From NCBI RefSeq assembly GCF_000685075.1, contig NZ_BAYD01000021.1:1-64000 (forward strand): 64,000 nt of DNA, written 5' to 3'. This document shows, in pieces, positions 27,334 through 36,222 of the stretch. The stretch comes from Paraburkholderia oxyphila NBRC 105797. GTDB taxonomy: Bacteria; Pseudomonadota; Gammaproteobacteria; Burkholderiales; Burkholderiaceae. The notes under the pieces were generated by a model. It was not told the DNA's origin and made no database searches. It saw only the letters and a list, made by a program, of their open reading frames with translations. Positions within the stretch are counted from its first letter, which is position 1. The number at the start of each line of letters is the position of its first letter. Made by a program: the position numbers and the translations under genes.

Positions 27334-29148
27334 TCAGATCGGCTGCGTGCGCTTTTCGAGCCACGCCAGCGCGTCGCCCGAGACATGCGGCGCGATGCGC
27401 ACGCGCACCGTCTGGTGATACGCGTTGAGCCACTCGCGTTCGTCTTCGCGCAGGAGCGCCAGATCGATACAGCGCGTGTCGATCGGGCACAGCGTGAGCG
27501 TCTCGAAGTTCAGGAAGTCGCCAAATTCCGTGGTTTCGGCGCTCTGGTTCAACACGAGGTTCTCGATGCGCACGCCCCACTTGCCCGGCCGATAAATGCC
27601 CGGCTCCACCGAAGTGATCATGCCCTCTTCCATCGCGGTCCACGGTTCCGCCGGCGCGTAGTGCGAAATGACCTGCGGGCCTTCGTGCACGTTCAGGAAA
27701 TAACCCACGCCGTGCCCCGTGCCATGGCCGTAGTCGGCGCCTGCTTCCCAGATCGGCGCGCGCGCGATCGCGTCGAGCATCGGTGAGCGGATGCCGCGCG
27801 GAAACTGCGCACGCGAGAGCGCCATCATGCCCTTGAGCACGAGCGTGAAGTCGCGCTTTTGCTCGGCGCTCGGCGTGCCCACGGGCACCACGCGCGTGAT
27901 GTCGGTCGTGCCGTCCAGGTACTGGCCGCCCGAGTCGATCAGCAGCAGGCCGTTGCCTTCGATCACGCTGTGCGATTCGGGCGTGGCGTGGTAATGCGGC
28001 ATCGCGCCGTTGGCGTTGAAGCCCGCGATCGTGCCGAACGAGAGCGAGACGAAGCCCGGGCGGCGCTGGCGCGCAGCCGTGAGCTTTTCGTCGATGGTGA
28101 GCTCGGTGATGGTCTCGCGGCCCAGCGCCGCCTCGAACCACGCGAAGAATTCGGCGAGCGCCGCGCCGTCCTGCTCCATGGTCGCGCGCACGTGCTCCGC
28201 TTCCGCGGCCGTCTTGCGCGACTTGAAGAACGTGCTCGGATTGACGGCCTCCACGAGCTTCACCGCCGCGGACACCGCCCGCAGCAGCCCGAACGTCACG
28301 CGGCGCGGATCGACGAGCAAGGACTCGCCCGCGGGCAGCGCCGCCAGCGCATCCGCGGCCTGCGCGTAAGGCGCGACGCGCACGTTGTCGCGCGCGAGCG
28401 ATTGCTCGAGGTCCGACGGCACCTTGCCGTCGGCGACGAAGAGCGTGGCCTGATCCGGCCCGATCAGCGCGTGCGCGACGAACACCGGGTTGTAGTTCAC
28501 GTCGGCGCCGCGCAGGTTGAAGAGCCACGCGAGGTCGTCGAGCGTCGAAATGAAGTGCCAGTGCGCGCCCTTCTCCTGCATCGCGCCGCGCACCTGAGCA
28601 AGCTTGCCGGTGCGCCGCGCGTCCGCGTGCGGCGCGACGTGCTCGTAGACCGGCGCGAGCGGCAGCGCGGGGCGGCCGCTCCAGACGGCGTCGAGCAGGT
28701 CGAGATCGGTGCGCAGCTTCACGCCGCGCGCGTCGAGCGCCTCGGCCAGCGCGCGCGCCGACGCCACGCCAAGCACCGCGCCGTCCACCGCGACCGTGCC
28801 GGCCGCCGGCACGTTGCGCGCGAGCCAGTCGATATGCGGCGCGCTCTGCTGGCCGCCCATCATCTTCATGAGCTCGATGCCGGTGCCGGCGAGCTGCCGC
28901 TCGGCCTGCACCCAATAGCGGCTGTCCACCCACACGCCCGCGAAGTCTTTCGTCACGACGAGCGTGCCCACCGAGCCCGTGAAGCCCGAGAGCCATTCGC
29001 GCCCCTGCCAGCGGCCCGGCAGGTACTCGGAGAGATGGGGATCGGCGGACGGCACCAGCGTGGCGTCGATGCCCGCGCTCGTCATCGCGGCGCGCAGCGC
29101 GGCAATGCGTTCGGGGATCGTGGACGTTTCGGGAAGTCGGGCGTTCAT
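27334..29148 (-). CDS. Xaa-Pro aminopeptidase P family (M24B)
   Basis: 604 residues, matching the three-domain aminopeptidase P1 type. Two creatinase-like N-terminal domains cover about 1-310 and the pita-bread catalytic domain about 320-540. Metal ligands can be seen: Asp in LLIDSGGQY, Asp in DGTTDITR, His in GHGTGHGVGYFLNVHEGP, Glu in TSVEPGIY and Glu in RIENLVL. It removes N-terminal residues preceding proline, in the cytoplasm. C-terminal motif DEREWLNAYH is usual for the family. Confidence 0.92.
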   Translation of the reverse strand: MNARLPETSTIPERIAALRAAMTSAGIDATLVPSADPHLSEYLPGRWQGREWLSGFTGSVGTLVVTKDFAGVWVDSRYWVQAERQLAGTGIELMKMMGGQQSAPHIDWLARNVPAAGTVAVDGAVLGVASARALAEALDARGVKLRTDLDLLDAVWSGRPALPLAPVYEHVAPHADARRTGKLAQVRGAMQEKGAHWHFISTLDDLAWLFNLRGADVNYNPVFVAHALIGPDQATLFVADGKVPSDLEQSLARDNVRVAPYAQAADALAALPAGESLLVDPRRVTFGLLRAVSAAVKLVEAVNPSTFFKSRKTAAEAEHVRATMEQDGAALAEFFAWFEAALGRETITELTIDEKLTAARQRRPGFVSLSFGTIAGFNANGAMPHYHATPESHSVIEGNGLLLIDSGGQYLDGTTDITRVVPVGTPSAEQKRDFTLVLKGMMALSRAQFPRGIRSPMLDAIARAPIWEAGADYGHGTGHGVGYFLNVHEGPQVISHYAPAEPWTAMEEGMITSVEPGIYRPGKWGVRIENLVLNQSAETTEFGDFLNFETLTLCPIDTRCIDLALLREDEREWLNAYHQTVRVRIAPHVSGDALAWLEKRTQPI

Positions 29149-29217
29149 GTTTTCACCTGCGAGAGTAAGAGGCGCGCCTCGTGGGAGCGCTCCATTGCGA
29201 GAACGGTTGGTTATTCG

Positions 29218-29481
29218 TTAGCGACGCGCGCGCAGCGCGACCGACACAGCGACAAAGACAAAGGCGAGCGCCGTGCAAACGGGCCATTCGAGCAGTTCGC
29301 CATCGTAGAAGAGACCGGTGGCGCGGCCCGCGGCCTTCGCGAGCGCGGCGCCGGCCAGCGCGGCCGCGACGGCGAACGCGAGCGACCTGCCTGCGGGACC
29401 GGAGGCTCGGCGCAGGGGATGGAAGAACCATCCCGCGCAGCCAATCGCGAGCCCGAGCACAACGATGCCAGACCAGCCCAT
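29218..29481 (-). CDS. Small membrane protein, hypothetical (87 aa)
   Basis: 87 residues with three hydrophobic stretches: IVVLGLAIGCAGWFF at the N-terminus, LAFAVAAALAGAALAKAAG in the middle and VCTALAFVFVAVSVAL at the C-terminus, ending in basic RARR. No family recognised. It lies upstream of and in the same direction as the aminopeptidase gene, separated by about 70 bases, and its 5' side faces a large inverted repeat shared with the next gene. Confidence 0.6.
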   Translation of the reverse strand: MGWSGIVVLGLAIGCAGWFFHPLRRASGPAGRSLAFAVAAALAGAALAKAAGRATGLFYDGELLEWPVCTALAFVFVAVSVALRARR

Positions 29482-29488
29482 CAGCGCT

Positions 29489-29525
29489 CAGTCCTAAGGA
29501 TTTTCGGAAGAGTCCGATAGGACTG
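29489..29525. promoter_or_regulatory. Bulged inverted repeat in the divergent promoter upstream of the response regulator
   Basis: CAGTCCTA (29489-29496) and TCGGA (29504-29508) are together complementary to the continuous arm TCCGATAGGACTG (29513-29525), giving a 13-bp stem with a 7-base bulge and an AGAG loop. It is located between divergent genes, so an operator or a cruciform is plausible. It lacks a T tract, arguing against a terminator. Confidence 0.5.
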
Positions 29526-29676
29526 TGGCAGTGCGGCGGATAGCATTCTTTAGTCTCATTTACAACAGTATTTTTACTGGAAAACGGTCGGCTCGACGCT
29601 TCACGCGTAGCGGTTGAGTGTAGGGGGCGGGATGGCGCAAGGCAAGCGCACCCGGCCTCAACGGCTGGACACTCTT

Positions 29677-30423
29677 ATGCGAATCGCACTTGTCGAACCA
29701 GACACGCGCCAAGCCGAAATGATCGAGCGTCTGCTCATTTCAGGCGGCCATGCGTGCCGGCATTTCCACCAGGGGGCCCCGCTCGTCGAAGCGCTCGAAG
29801 ACGACGCCTTCGACCTGTTGATGGCCGCCTCATGGTGCGGCGACCTCGGCGGCGACGAACTCATCCCCCGTGCGCGCCGCCTGCTGCCAGGCCTGCCCGC
29901 CATCGTGCTGATGGCTTCGCCGCACGAAAGCGAGATCGTCGCGAGCCTGCAAGCCGGCGCCGATGACTGCATCGCCAAGCCCGTGCGCGGCCCCGAAATG
30001 CTCGCGCGCATCGACGCCCTGCTGCGCCGCGCCGGCGTGCGCCGTCCGCGCAACCGCGCGCGCCACGGCTTCGGCGATTATCTGTTCGATTCGGCGCGCT
30101 ATGCGGTGTCGTTCAGGGGCCAGACCGCCACGCTCACGCCGAAGGAATTCCGCTTCGCGCTGCTACTGTTCACCAACGCATCGCGCCCCGTTTCCCGGGC
30201 GCGCATTCTCGAAACCGTCTGGAACCTGAACCGTGACGTTCGGTCGCGCACGCTCGACACACACGCCTCGCGCCTGCGCAGCAAGTTGCAGCTCGGGCCC
30301 GAGCACGGCTGGCGTCTGACAACGCTGTATGGTTACGGCTACCAGCTGGAGAGGTTACCTATAACAAACGAGGAGGGGGCTGACACTGCCGACGCGAATG
30401 TCAGAAGCGCGGAAAAGTTATAA
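29677..30423 (+). CDS. OmpR-type response regulator with a degenerate receiver domain
   Basis: About 248 residues from ATG 29677 (263 from an ATG at 29632, which has a G-rich upstream site). An N-terminal receiver-like domain begins MRIALVEPDT. The acidic pocket is only partly kept (Glu7, Asp9). The usual phospho-acceptor Asp is replaced: the strand reads DLLMAASW, with Ala where Asp is expected. The conserved Lys survives in CIAKPVRG. The C-terminal winged helix (TLTPKEFRFALLLF, ARILETVWNLN, RTLDTHASRLRSKL, WRLTTLYGYGYQL) is intact. No kinase gene is adjacent. It should therefore bind DNA independently of phosphorylation. hemA follows 27 bases later. Confidence 0.82.
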   Translation: MRIALVEPDTRQAEMIERLLISGGHACRHFHQGAPLVEALEDDAFDLLMAASWCGDLGGDELIPRARRLLPGLPAIVLMASPHESEIVASLQAGADDCIAKPVRGPEMLARIDALLRRAGVRRPRNRARHGFGDYLFDSARYAVSFRGQTATLTPKEFRFALLLFTNASRPVSRARILETVWNLNRDVRSRTLDTHASRLRSKLQLGPEHGWRLTTLYGYGYQLERLPITNEEGADTADANVRSAEKL

Positions 30424-30450
30424 TATCCGCCTAAATCATCGCCCCACGGT

Positions 30451-31842
30451 ATGCAGCTTCTAACGATCGGAATCAATCACCACACCGCGCCCGTCGCCTT
30501 GCGCGAACGCGTGGCGTTTCCGCTCGAACAGATCAAGCCTGCTCTCGCGCTGTTCAAGGACGCGTGGTCCGGCGGGCGGCGCAGCCTGAACGCCCCCGAA
30601 GCCGCCATCCTCTCCACCTGCAACCGCACCGAGCTCTATTGCGCGACCGACGCGCAAAGCTCGCGCGATTCCGCGGTGGAATGGCTCTCGCACTACCACG
30701 GCATCCGCACCGAGGAACTCGCGCCCCACGTCTACACGCTGCCGCAGTCCGAGGCCGTGCGCCATGCGTTTCGCGTGGCATCGGGGCTCGACTCGATGGT
30801 GCTCGGCGAAACGCAGATCGTCGGCCAGATGAAGACGGCGGTGCGCACGGCAACCGAGGCCGGTGCGCTCGGCACCTATTTGAACCAGCTGTTCCAGCGC
30901 ACTTTCGCGGTAGCAAAGGAAGTGCGCAGCACCACCGAGATCGGCGCGCAGTCGGTTTCCATGGCCGCAGCCGCCGTGCGCCTCGCGCAGCGCATCTTCG
31001 ACAAGATCGCCAATCAGCGCGTGCTGTTCATCGGCGCTGGCGAGATGATCGAGCTGTGCGCCGCGCACTTCGCGGCGCAGCAACCGCGCGAGCTCGTGGT
31101 CGCGAACCGCACCGCCGAGCGCGGTAAATACGTTGCCGAACGCTTTGGCGGCCATGCCATTCCGCTCGCCGATCTGCCCACGCGCATGCACGAGTTCGAC
31201 ATCATCGTGTCGTGCACGGCGTCCACGCTGCCGATCATCGGTCTGGGCGCCGTCGAGCGCGCGGTGAAGGCGCGCCGTCACCGTCCGATCTTCATGGTCG
31301 ACCTCGCGGTGCCGCGTGACATCGAACCCGAAGTCGGCCAGCTCGAGGACGTGTTCCTCTACACCGTCGACGACCTCGGCACGATCGTGCGCGAAGGCAA
31401 CGCCTCGCGCCAGGCCGCCGTGGCGCAGGCGGAGACCATCATCGAAACGCGCGTGGCGAACTTCATGCAGTGGCTCGACTCGCGCAGCATCGTGCCGGTC
31501 ATCCGCCACATGCATACTCAGGCCGACGCCCTGCGCCGCGCCGAGCTCGAGCGCGCGCGCAAGTTGCTCGCGCGCGGCGACGACCCCGCGGCGGTGCTCG
31601 AAGCGCTGTCGCAGTCGCTCACCAACAAGCTGATTCACGGCCCGACGCACGCGCTCAACACGTCGAGCGGCGAGAGCCGCGATTCGCTCATCGAGTTGAT
31701 GAGCGGCTTCTATCGCCATGGCCAGCCCGCCAGGGGCGGCGATGCGGCATCCAACGCATCGTCCGAAGCCGCTGAATCAAACGATTCGAACGACCTGAAC
31801 GCGCCGGACGCCTCCGCAGGCTCCTCCGACCGTTACCGTTAG
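30451..31842 (+). CDS. hemA: Glutamyl-tRNA reductase
   Basis: 463 residues. It reduces glutamyl-tRNA to glutamate-1-semialdehyde, the committed step of tetrapyrrole synthesis. The N-terminal domain carries GINHHTAPVALRERV and the active-site cysteine in LSTCNRTELYC. Next come GLDSMVLGETQIVGQMK, the NADPH-binding segment RVLFIGAGEMIELCA, VVANRTAERG and FMVDLAVPRDIEP, then a C-terminal dimerisation helix. A Ser/Asp/Asn-rich tail of some 35 residues (ASNASSEAAESNDSND) is a lineage-specific extension. First of hemA-prfA-prmC-grxD-ubiX, all rightward. Confidence 0.96.
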   Translation: MQLLTIGINHHTAPVALRERVAFPLEQIKPALALFKDAWSGGRRSLNAPEAAILSTCNRTELYCATDAQSSRDSAVEWLSHYHGIRTEELAPHVYTLPQSEAVRHAFRVASGLDSMVLGETQIVGQMKTAVRTATEAGALGTYLNQLFQRTFAVAKEVRSTTEIGAQSVSMAAAAVRLAQRIFDKIANQRVLFIGAGEMIELCAAHFAAQQPRELVVANRTAERGKYVAERFGGHAIPLADLPTRMHEFDIIVSCTASTLPIIGLGAVERAVKARRHRPIFMVDLAVPRDIEPEVGQLEDVFLYTVDDLGTIVREGNASRQAAVAQAETIIETRVANFMQWLDSRSIVPVIRHMHTQADALRRAELERARKLLARGDDPAAVLEALSQSLTNKLIHGPTHALNTSSGESRDSLIELMSGFYRHGQPARGGDAASNASSEAAESNDSNDLNAPDASAGSSDRYR

Positions 31843-31959
31843 CGGCTCTCGCCGCCAGCGCCAGCCGCGCCACAAGCGCGGCATGCATCCGCAAGACAGG
31901 GTTCCCAGCCCGCCGCCCCTTTCCCGCAGTCCTTTCCGGAGCCCGCTCCGCACCGCCCG

Positions 31960-33042
31960 ATGAAAACGAGCATGCAATCGAAGCTCGACCAGCTGACTAC
32001 CCGCCTGGCCGAGCTGAACGACCTGTTGAGCCGTCCCGACGTGACGTCCAACCGCGACCAGTATCGCAAGCTCACGCGCGAGCATGCGGAATTGGGGCCG
32101 GTGGTCGAGCATTACGCGCAGTGGCGCGGTGCGCTCTCCGACGAAGCCGCAGCCAAAGAGCTGCTCGCCGATGCGTCGATGCGCGACTTCGCCGAAGAAG
32201 AGGTGAAGGCGGCGCGCGAGCGCATGGCGCGGCTGCAGCACGAGTTGCAGATGATGCTGCTGCCCAGGGACCCCAACGACGAGCGCAACGTGTTCCTCGA
32301 AATCCGCGCGGGCACGGGCGGCGACGAGTCGGCGCTGTTCGCGGGCGACTTGCTGCGCATGTACCTGCGTTATGCGGAGCGCAACCGCTGGCAGATCGAG
32401 ATGATGTCGGCGAGCGAGTCGGATCTGGGCGGCTACAAGGAAGTAATCGTGCGCATCGCGGGCGAGGCGGCCTATTCGAAGCTCAAGTTCGAATCGGGCG
32501 GCCATCGCGTGCAGCGCGTGCCGGCCACCGAAACGCAGGGCCGCATTCATACCTCGGCGTGCACGGTGGCGGTGATGCCCGAAGCCGACGAGATCGGCGA
32601 AGTCGAGATCAATCCCGCCGACCTGCGCATCGACACGTTTCGCGCCTCGGGCGCGGGCGGCCAGCACATCAACAAGACCGACTCGGCCGTGCGCGTGACG
32701 CACCTGCCGACCGGCATCGTGGTCGAGTGCCAGGACGACCGCTCGCAGCACAAGAACAAGGACCGCGCGCTCAAGGTGCTCGCCGCCCGCATCAAGGACA
32801 AGCAGTACCAGGAGCAGCACGCGAAGGAAGCGGCCACGCGCAAGAGCCTCGTGGGCTCGGGCGACCGCTCGGAGCGCATCCGCACCTACAACTTCCCGCA
32901 AGGGCGCCTCACCGATCACCGCATCAACCTGACGCTCTATCGCCTCGAAGCGATCATGGACGGCGATCTCGACGAGCTGATCGGCGCGCTGGTGTCCGAG
33001 CATCAGGCCGAGCAGCTGGCCTCGCTCGGCGACGCCGATTGA
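31960..33042 (+). CDS. prfA: Peptide chain release factor 1
   Basis: 360 residues. It recognises UAG and UAA codons and releases the peptide. The codon-recognition tripeptide of RF1 lies in domain 2 in the region RVPATETQGRIHTSACT, and the catalytic GGQ is in RASGAGGQHINKTDSAVR near residue 235. The GGQ glutamine is the target of PrmC, encoded by the next gene. ATG 31960 is taken; a second ATG at 31972 is possible. Confidence 0.97.
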   Translation: MKTSMQSKLDQLTTRLAELNDLLSRPDVTSNRDQYRKLTREHAELGPVVEHYAQWRGALSDEAAAKELLADASMRDFAEEEVKAARERMARLQHELQMMLLPRDPNDERNVFLEIRAGTGGDESALFAGDLLRMYLRYAERNRWQIEMMSASESDLGGYKEVIVRIAGEAAYSKLKFESGGHRVQRVPATETQGRIHTSACTVAVMPEADEIGEVEINPADLRIDTFRASGAGGQHINKTDSAVRVTHLPTGIVVECQDDRSQHKNKDRALKVLAARIKDKQYQEQHAKEAATRKSLVGSGDRSERIRTYNFPQGRLTDHRINLTLYRLEAIMDGDLDELIGALVSEHQAEQLASLGDAD

Positions 33043-33084
33043 GCGCGCTTTGAGCACGGCCCGCACCGCCGCCACCGTCCCATC

Positions 33085-33933
33085 GTGAGCACGACCGCCA
33101 TCACCGCCGATTTCCTGCTGCGCGCCTCGCCGCTGCCCGCGCTCGAGACGCGCATCCTGCTCATGCACGTGCTGGGCTGGCGCCGCACCGAGCTGATCAC
33201 GCGCGGCGAACGCCCACTCGAAGCCGCGCAGATCGATGCGTATCGCGCGCTCGAAGCGCGCCGCGCGCAGGGCGAGCCCATCGCGCAGCTCGTGGGCTCG
33301 CGCGAGTTCTACGGGCTCGACTTCGACGTCACGCCCGACGTGCTGATTCCGCGCCCGGAAACCGAGCTCCTCGTCGAAACCGCTCTGGCAGCCATGGAAG
33401 GCCGCGCGCAGCCGCGCGTGCTCGACCTGGGCACGGGCAGCGGCGCCATCGCCGTGGCCATCGCCTCGGCGCGGCCCGATGCGCGCGTGTGGGCCGTCGA
33501 CCGGTCGCAGGCCGCGCTCGACGTGGCCGCGCGCAACGCCGCGAGGCTGCTCGATGCGCGTCGCCCCGGCGGCGCGCTCACCTTCGTGGCCGCCAGCTGG
33601 TACGACGCGCTCGATCCCGCGTTGTGCTTCGATGTCATCGTGAGCAATCCGCCCTATATCGCGAGCGGCGACCCGCATCTCGCACAGGGCGACCTGCGCT
33701 TCGAGCCGCGCGGCGCCCTTACCGACGAAGCCGACGGCCTCACGGCCCTGCGTGCGATCGTCGCCGGCGCTCCGGCGCGCCTCGTGCCGGGCGGCGTGCT
33801 CTGGATGGAGCACGGCTACGATCAGGCTGCGGCCGTGCGCGCGCTGCTCGAAGCGCAAGGTTTCGCCGAAGTGGGCTCCAAAGAGGATCTGGCCGGCATC
33901 GAGCGCATCAGCGGCGCACGCCAGGCGGGCTAG
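33085..33933 (+). CDS. prmC: Release-factor glutamine N5-methyltransferase PrmC
   Basis: 282 residues, starting from a GTG at 33085. The N-terminal helical domain precedes the SAM-binding motif VLDLGTGSGAIAVAIA and the catalytic NPPY motif (IVSNPPYIASGDPHL), whose preceding strand positions the target glutamine. PrmC methylates the GGQ glutamine of RF1 and RF2. Its place directly after prfA supports the assignment, as in many proteobacteria. Confidence 0.95.
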   Translation: MSTTAITADFLLRASPLPALETRILLMHVLGWRRTELITRGERPLEAAQIDAYRALEARRAQGEPIAQLVGSREFYGLDFDVTPDVLIPRPETELLVETALAAMEGRAQPRVLDLGTGSGAIAVAIASARPDARVWAVDRSQAALDVAARNAARLLDARRPGGALTFVAASWYDALDPALCFDVIVSNPPYIASGDPHLAQGDLRFEPRGALTDEADGLTALRAIVAGAPARLVPGGVLWMEHGYDQAAAVRALLEAQGFAEVGSKEDLAGIERISGARQAG

Positions 33934-34077
33934 CCGCGAGCGGCCCCGGCGCGCACGCCGGCAAGAAGTAGCGAAGCGGCCGCGCCGCCAGGGTGCGGCC
34001 GGCCCGCGCAGGCGAAATCCGCTATCATTTCACTCTGCATTCATCGTTTTCAGCATCTATCAATCCCAAGGTCAGAC

Positions 34078-34389
34078 ATGGACACCCAACAGCGCATCAA
34101 GCAAATCGTCGACGAAAATGCCGTCGTCCTCTTCATGAAGGGCAACGCGCAGTTTCCGATGTGCGGTTTCTCCGGCCGCGCGGTGCAAATCCTGAAAGCC
34201 TGCGGCGTCGAAGAATTCAAGACCGTCAACGTGCTCGAAGACGACGCGGTCCGCCAGGGCATCAAGGAATTCTCGAACTGGCCGACCATTCCGCAGCTCT
34301 ACGTGAAGGGCGAATTCATCGGCGGCTCGGACATCATGATGGAGATGTACCAGAACGGCGAACTGCAGCAACTGTTCGCCGCGGCGTAA
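34078..34389 (+). CDS. grxD: Monothiol glutaredoxin (Grx4/GrxD type)
   Basis: 103 residues with the monothiol active site CGFS in FPMCGFSGRAVQIL. It also has the N-terminal FMKGNAQFP lysine segment, the WPTIPQLYV cis-Pro loop and GGSDIMMEMYQNGELQ. Such proteins bind a 2Fe-2S cluster with glutathione and deliver Fe-S clusters. It sits between prmC and ubiX in a conserved order. Confidence 0.96.
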   Translation: MDTQQRIKQIVDENAVVLFMKGNAQFPMCGFSGRAVQILKACGVEEFKTVNVLEDDAVRQGIKEFSNWPTIPQLYVKGEFIGGSDIMMEMYQNGELQQLFAAA

Positions 34390-34531
34390 AGCCATTCGAA
34401 GCGAAGCGGCGTGGCCCATGCCCGCCGCTTTCGTTTGCGCCCTGCTTCGCCTCGTTCATTCAGCGCGTTTTCGAGTCGCTTCCGCGCCGAAGACACGCCA
34501 TCTTTCGCGATCTTCTCGCGCCTTGCCCCTC

Positions 34532-35155
34532 GTGAACGCCACGCCCTTTGCCCCGCCCTCCCATCCGCAGACGGCTCCGCGCCGGCTGATCATCGCGATC
34601 ACGGGCGCCACGGGTGCAATCTACGGCGTGCGCATTCTCGACACGCTACGGCGCCTTGGCGGCGTGGAAACCCATCTGCTGATCTCGTCGGCTGGCTGGC
34701 TCAACATCCAGCACGAGCTCCAGCTCACGAAAGACGACCTTCACGCGCGCGCCGACGTCGTCCATTCGGTGCGCGATGTGGGTGCCACGATTGCCTCGGG
34801 TTCGTTCGCGACCGACGGCATGATCGTCGCGCCCTGCTCGATGAAGACGCTCGCGAGCATCGCGCACGGCCTCTCCGACAACCTGATCGCCCGCGCCGCC
34901 GACGTCACGCTCAAGGAGCGCCGCCGCCTCGTGCTGCTTGTGCGCGAGACGCCGCTCAATCTTGCGCATCTGCGCAACATGACCGCCGTGACCGAGATGG
35001 GCGGCGTGATCTTTCCGCCGCTGCCGGCGTTCTACAACCAGCCCGCCAGCATCGACGAGATGGTCGATCACACGGTCGCGCGCGTGCTCGATCTGTTCGC
35101 GCTCGGCCCGGCGCTCTCCCCCGCGTGGCCCGGCCTGCGCGGCGCCGCGGACTGA
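34532..35155 (+). CDS. ubiX: Flavin prenyltransferase UbiX
   Basis: 207 residues from a GTG at 34532 (the frame extends 114 bases upstream, with a low-quality leader I do not believe). It makes prenylated FMN, the cofactor of the UbiD decarboxylase in ubiquinone synthesis. Motifs are IIAITGATGAIYGVRIL (FMN phosphate binding), SFATDGMIVAPCSMKTLASIAHG and RRRLVLLVRETPLNLAHLRNM with the dimethylallyl-phosphate-binding arginines. End of the hemA-ubiX run. Confidence 0.93.
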   Translation: MNATPFAPPSHPQTAPRRLIIAITGATGAIYGVRILDTLRRLGGVETHLLISSAGWLNIQHELQLTKDDLHARADVVHSVRDVGATIASGSFATDGMIVAPCSMKTLASIAHGLSDNLIARAADVTLKERRRLVLLVRETPLNLAHLRNMTAVTEMGGVIFPPLPAFYNQPASIDEMVDHTVARVLDLFALGPALSPAWPGLRGAAD

Positions 35156-35319
35156 CTTTCGCGCGACGCATTAACAGCGCCGCAATCGCATGCCGATTAT
35201 CAACATCGGCGACACAATCAATTCCCTGATGCCCCGTTTAATTCACGCGGGTAGAGTCTTATATTGATCGCAACACGAAACTTCCCGGCTGCCTGACGCA
35301 GCCCAAGCCGCCCACGATC

Positions 35320-36114
35320 ATGACCACCCGTACGCCCACCCTGTTTCTCTCGCACGGCGCGCCCACGCTGCCGATCGACCCGTCGCTGCCGTCGGGCGGC
35401 TTTACGACGCTCGCGCAGCATCTGCCGCGTCCGAAGTCCGTGCTGATGCTCTCGGCGCACTGGAACACGCTCAAGCCCACCGTGAGCACGGCGGTGCAGC
35501 CCGAGACCATCCACGACTTCTACGGCTTCCCGCGCGCGCTCTACGAGATTCAGTACCCCTCGCCCGGCGCGCCCGAGACCGCGCAGCGCGCGGCGGCGCT
35601 GCTGCGCGCGCAAGGCGTCCCGGTCGACGAAGAGGCGCACGGCCTCGACCACGGCGCCTGGGTGCCGATGCTGCTGATGTTCCCGGACGCCGATGTGCCC
35701 GTCACGCAGCTCTCGATCCAGCCGCGCGCCGACGCCGCCCACCACTTCGCAATCGGCCGCGCGCTGCGCGAGTTGCGCGATGAAGGCGTGATGGTGATCG
35801 GTTCGGGCCAGATCACCCATAACCTGCGCGCCGCGGACTTCTCGGCGCGGCCGGAAGACGCCGATCCGCGCGTGGCCGAATTCACCGACTGGTTCGAAGC
35901 GCGCCTCGCCGCCCGCGACATCGACGCGCTGCTCGATTACCGCCGCCAGGCGCCGCACGCGGTGCTCATGCATCCCACCGACGAGCATCTGCTGCCGGTC
36001 TTCGCCGCGCTCGGCGCCGCCGACGACGACTACACGCTTGGCGTCCAGTCGCTCGGCACCTACCAGCGCGCGCTGGCGATGACGAACTACGTGTTCGGCT
36101 CGGCGGTCCAGTAA
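35320..36114 (+). CDS. 4,5-DOPA dioxygenase-like class III extradiol dioxygenase (YgiD type)
   Basis: 264 residues of the LigB-like superfamily. The metal-binding histidines lie in FLSHGAPTLP and LMLSAHWNT, and other active-site residues in GLDHGAWVPM and GSGQITHNL. Bacterial members such as YgiD convert DOPA to 4,5-seco-DOPA in vitro; the natural substrate is unclear, and a promiscuous aromatic dioxygenase is equally likely here. Stand-alone gene, terminator just downstream. Confidence 0.85.
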   Translation: MTTRTPTLFLSHGAPTLPIDPSLPSGGFTTLAQHLPRPKSVLMLSAHWNTLKPTVSTAVQPETIHDFYGFPRALYEIQYPSPGAPETAQRAAALLRAQGVPVDEEAHGLDHGAWVPMLLMFPDADVPVTQLSIQPRADAAHHFAIGRALRELRDEGVMVIGSGQITHNLRAADFSARPEDADPRVAEFTDWFEARLAARDIDALLDYRRQAPHAVLMHPTDEHLLPVFAALGAADDDYTLGVQSLGTYQRALAMTNYVFGSAVQ

Positions 36115-36134
36115 CGCGCCGACGCACCATGCAA

Positions 36135-36168
36135 CAAGGCCCGCCTGGATCGCTTCAGGCGGGCCTTG
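36135..36168. terminator. Terminator between the dioxygenase gene and the permease gene
   Basis: CAAGGCCCGCCTG (36135-36147) pairs with CAGGCGGGCCTTG (36156-36168) around an 8-base loop, then TGTTTTG. A strong hairpin between converging genes. Confidence 0.85.
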
Positions 36169-36222
36169 TGTTTTGTGGCAGGCCCGCATCAGCGGGCCGC
36201 TCAACCGGACAGGGTGCGCTGC

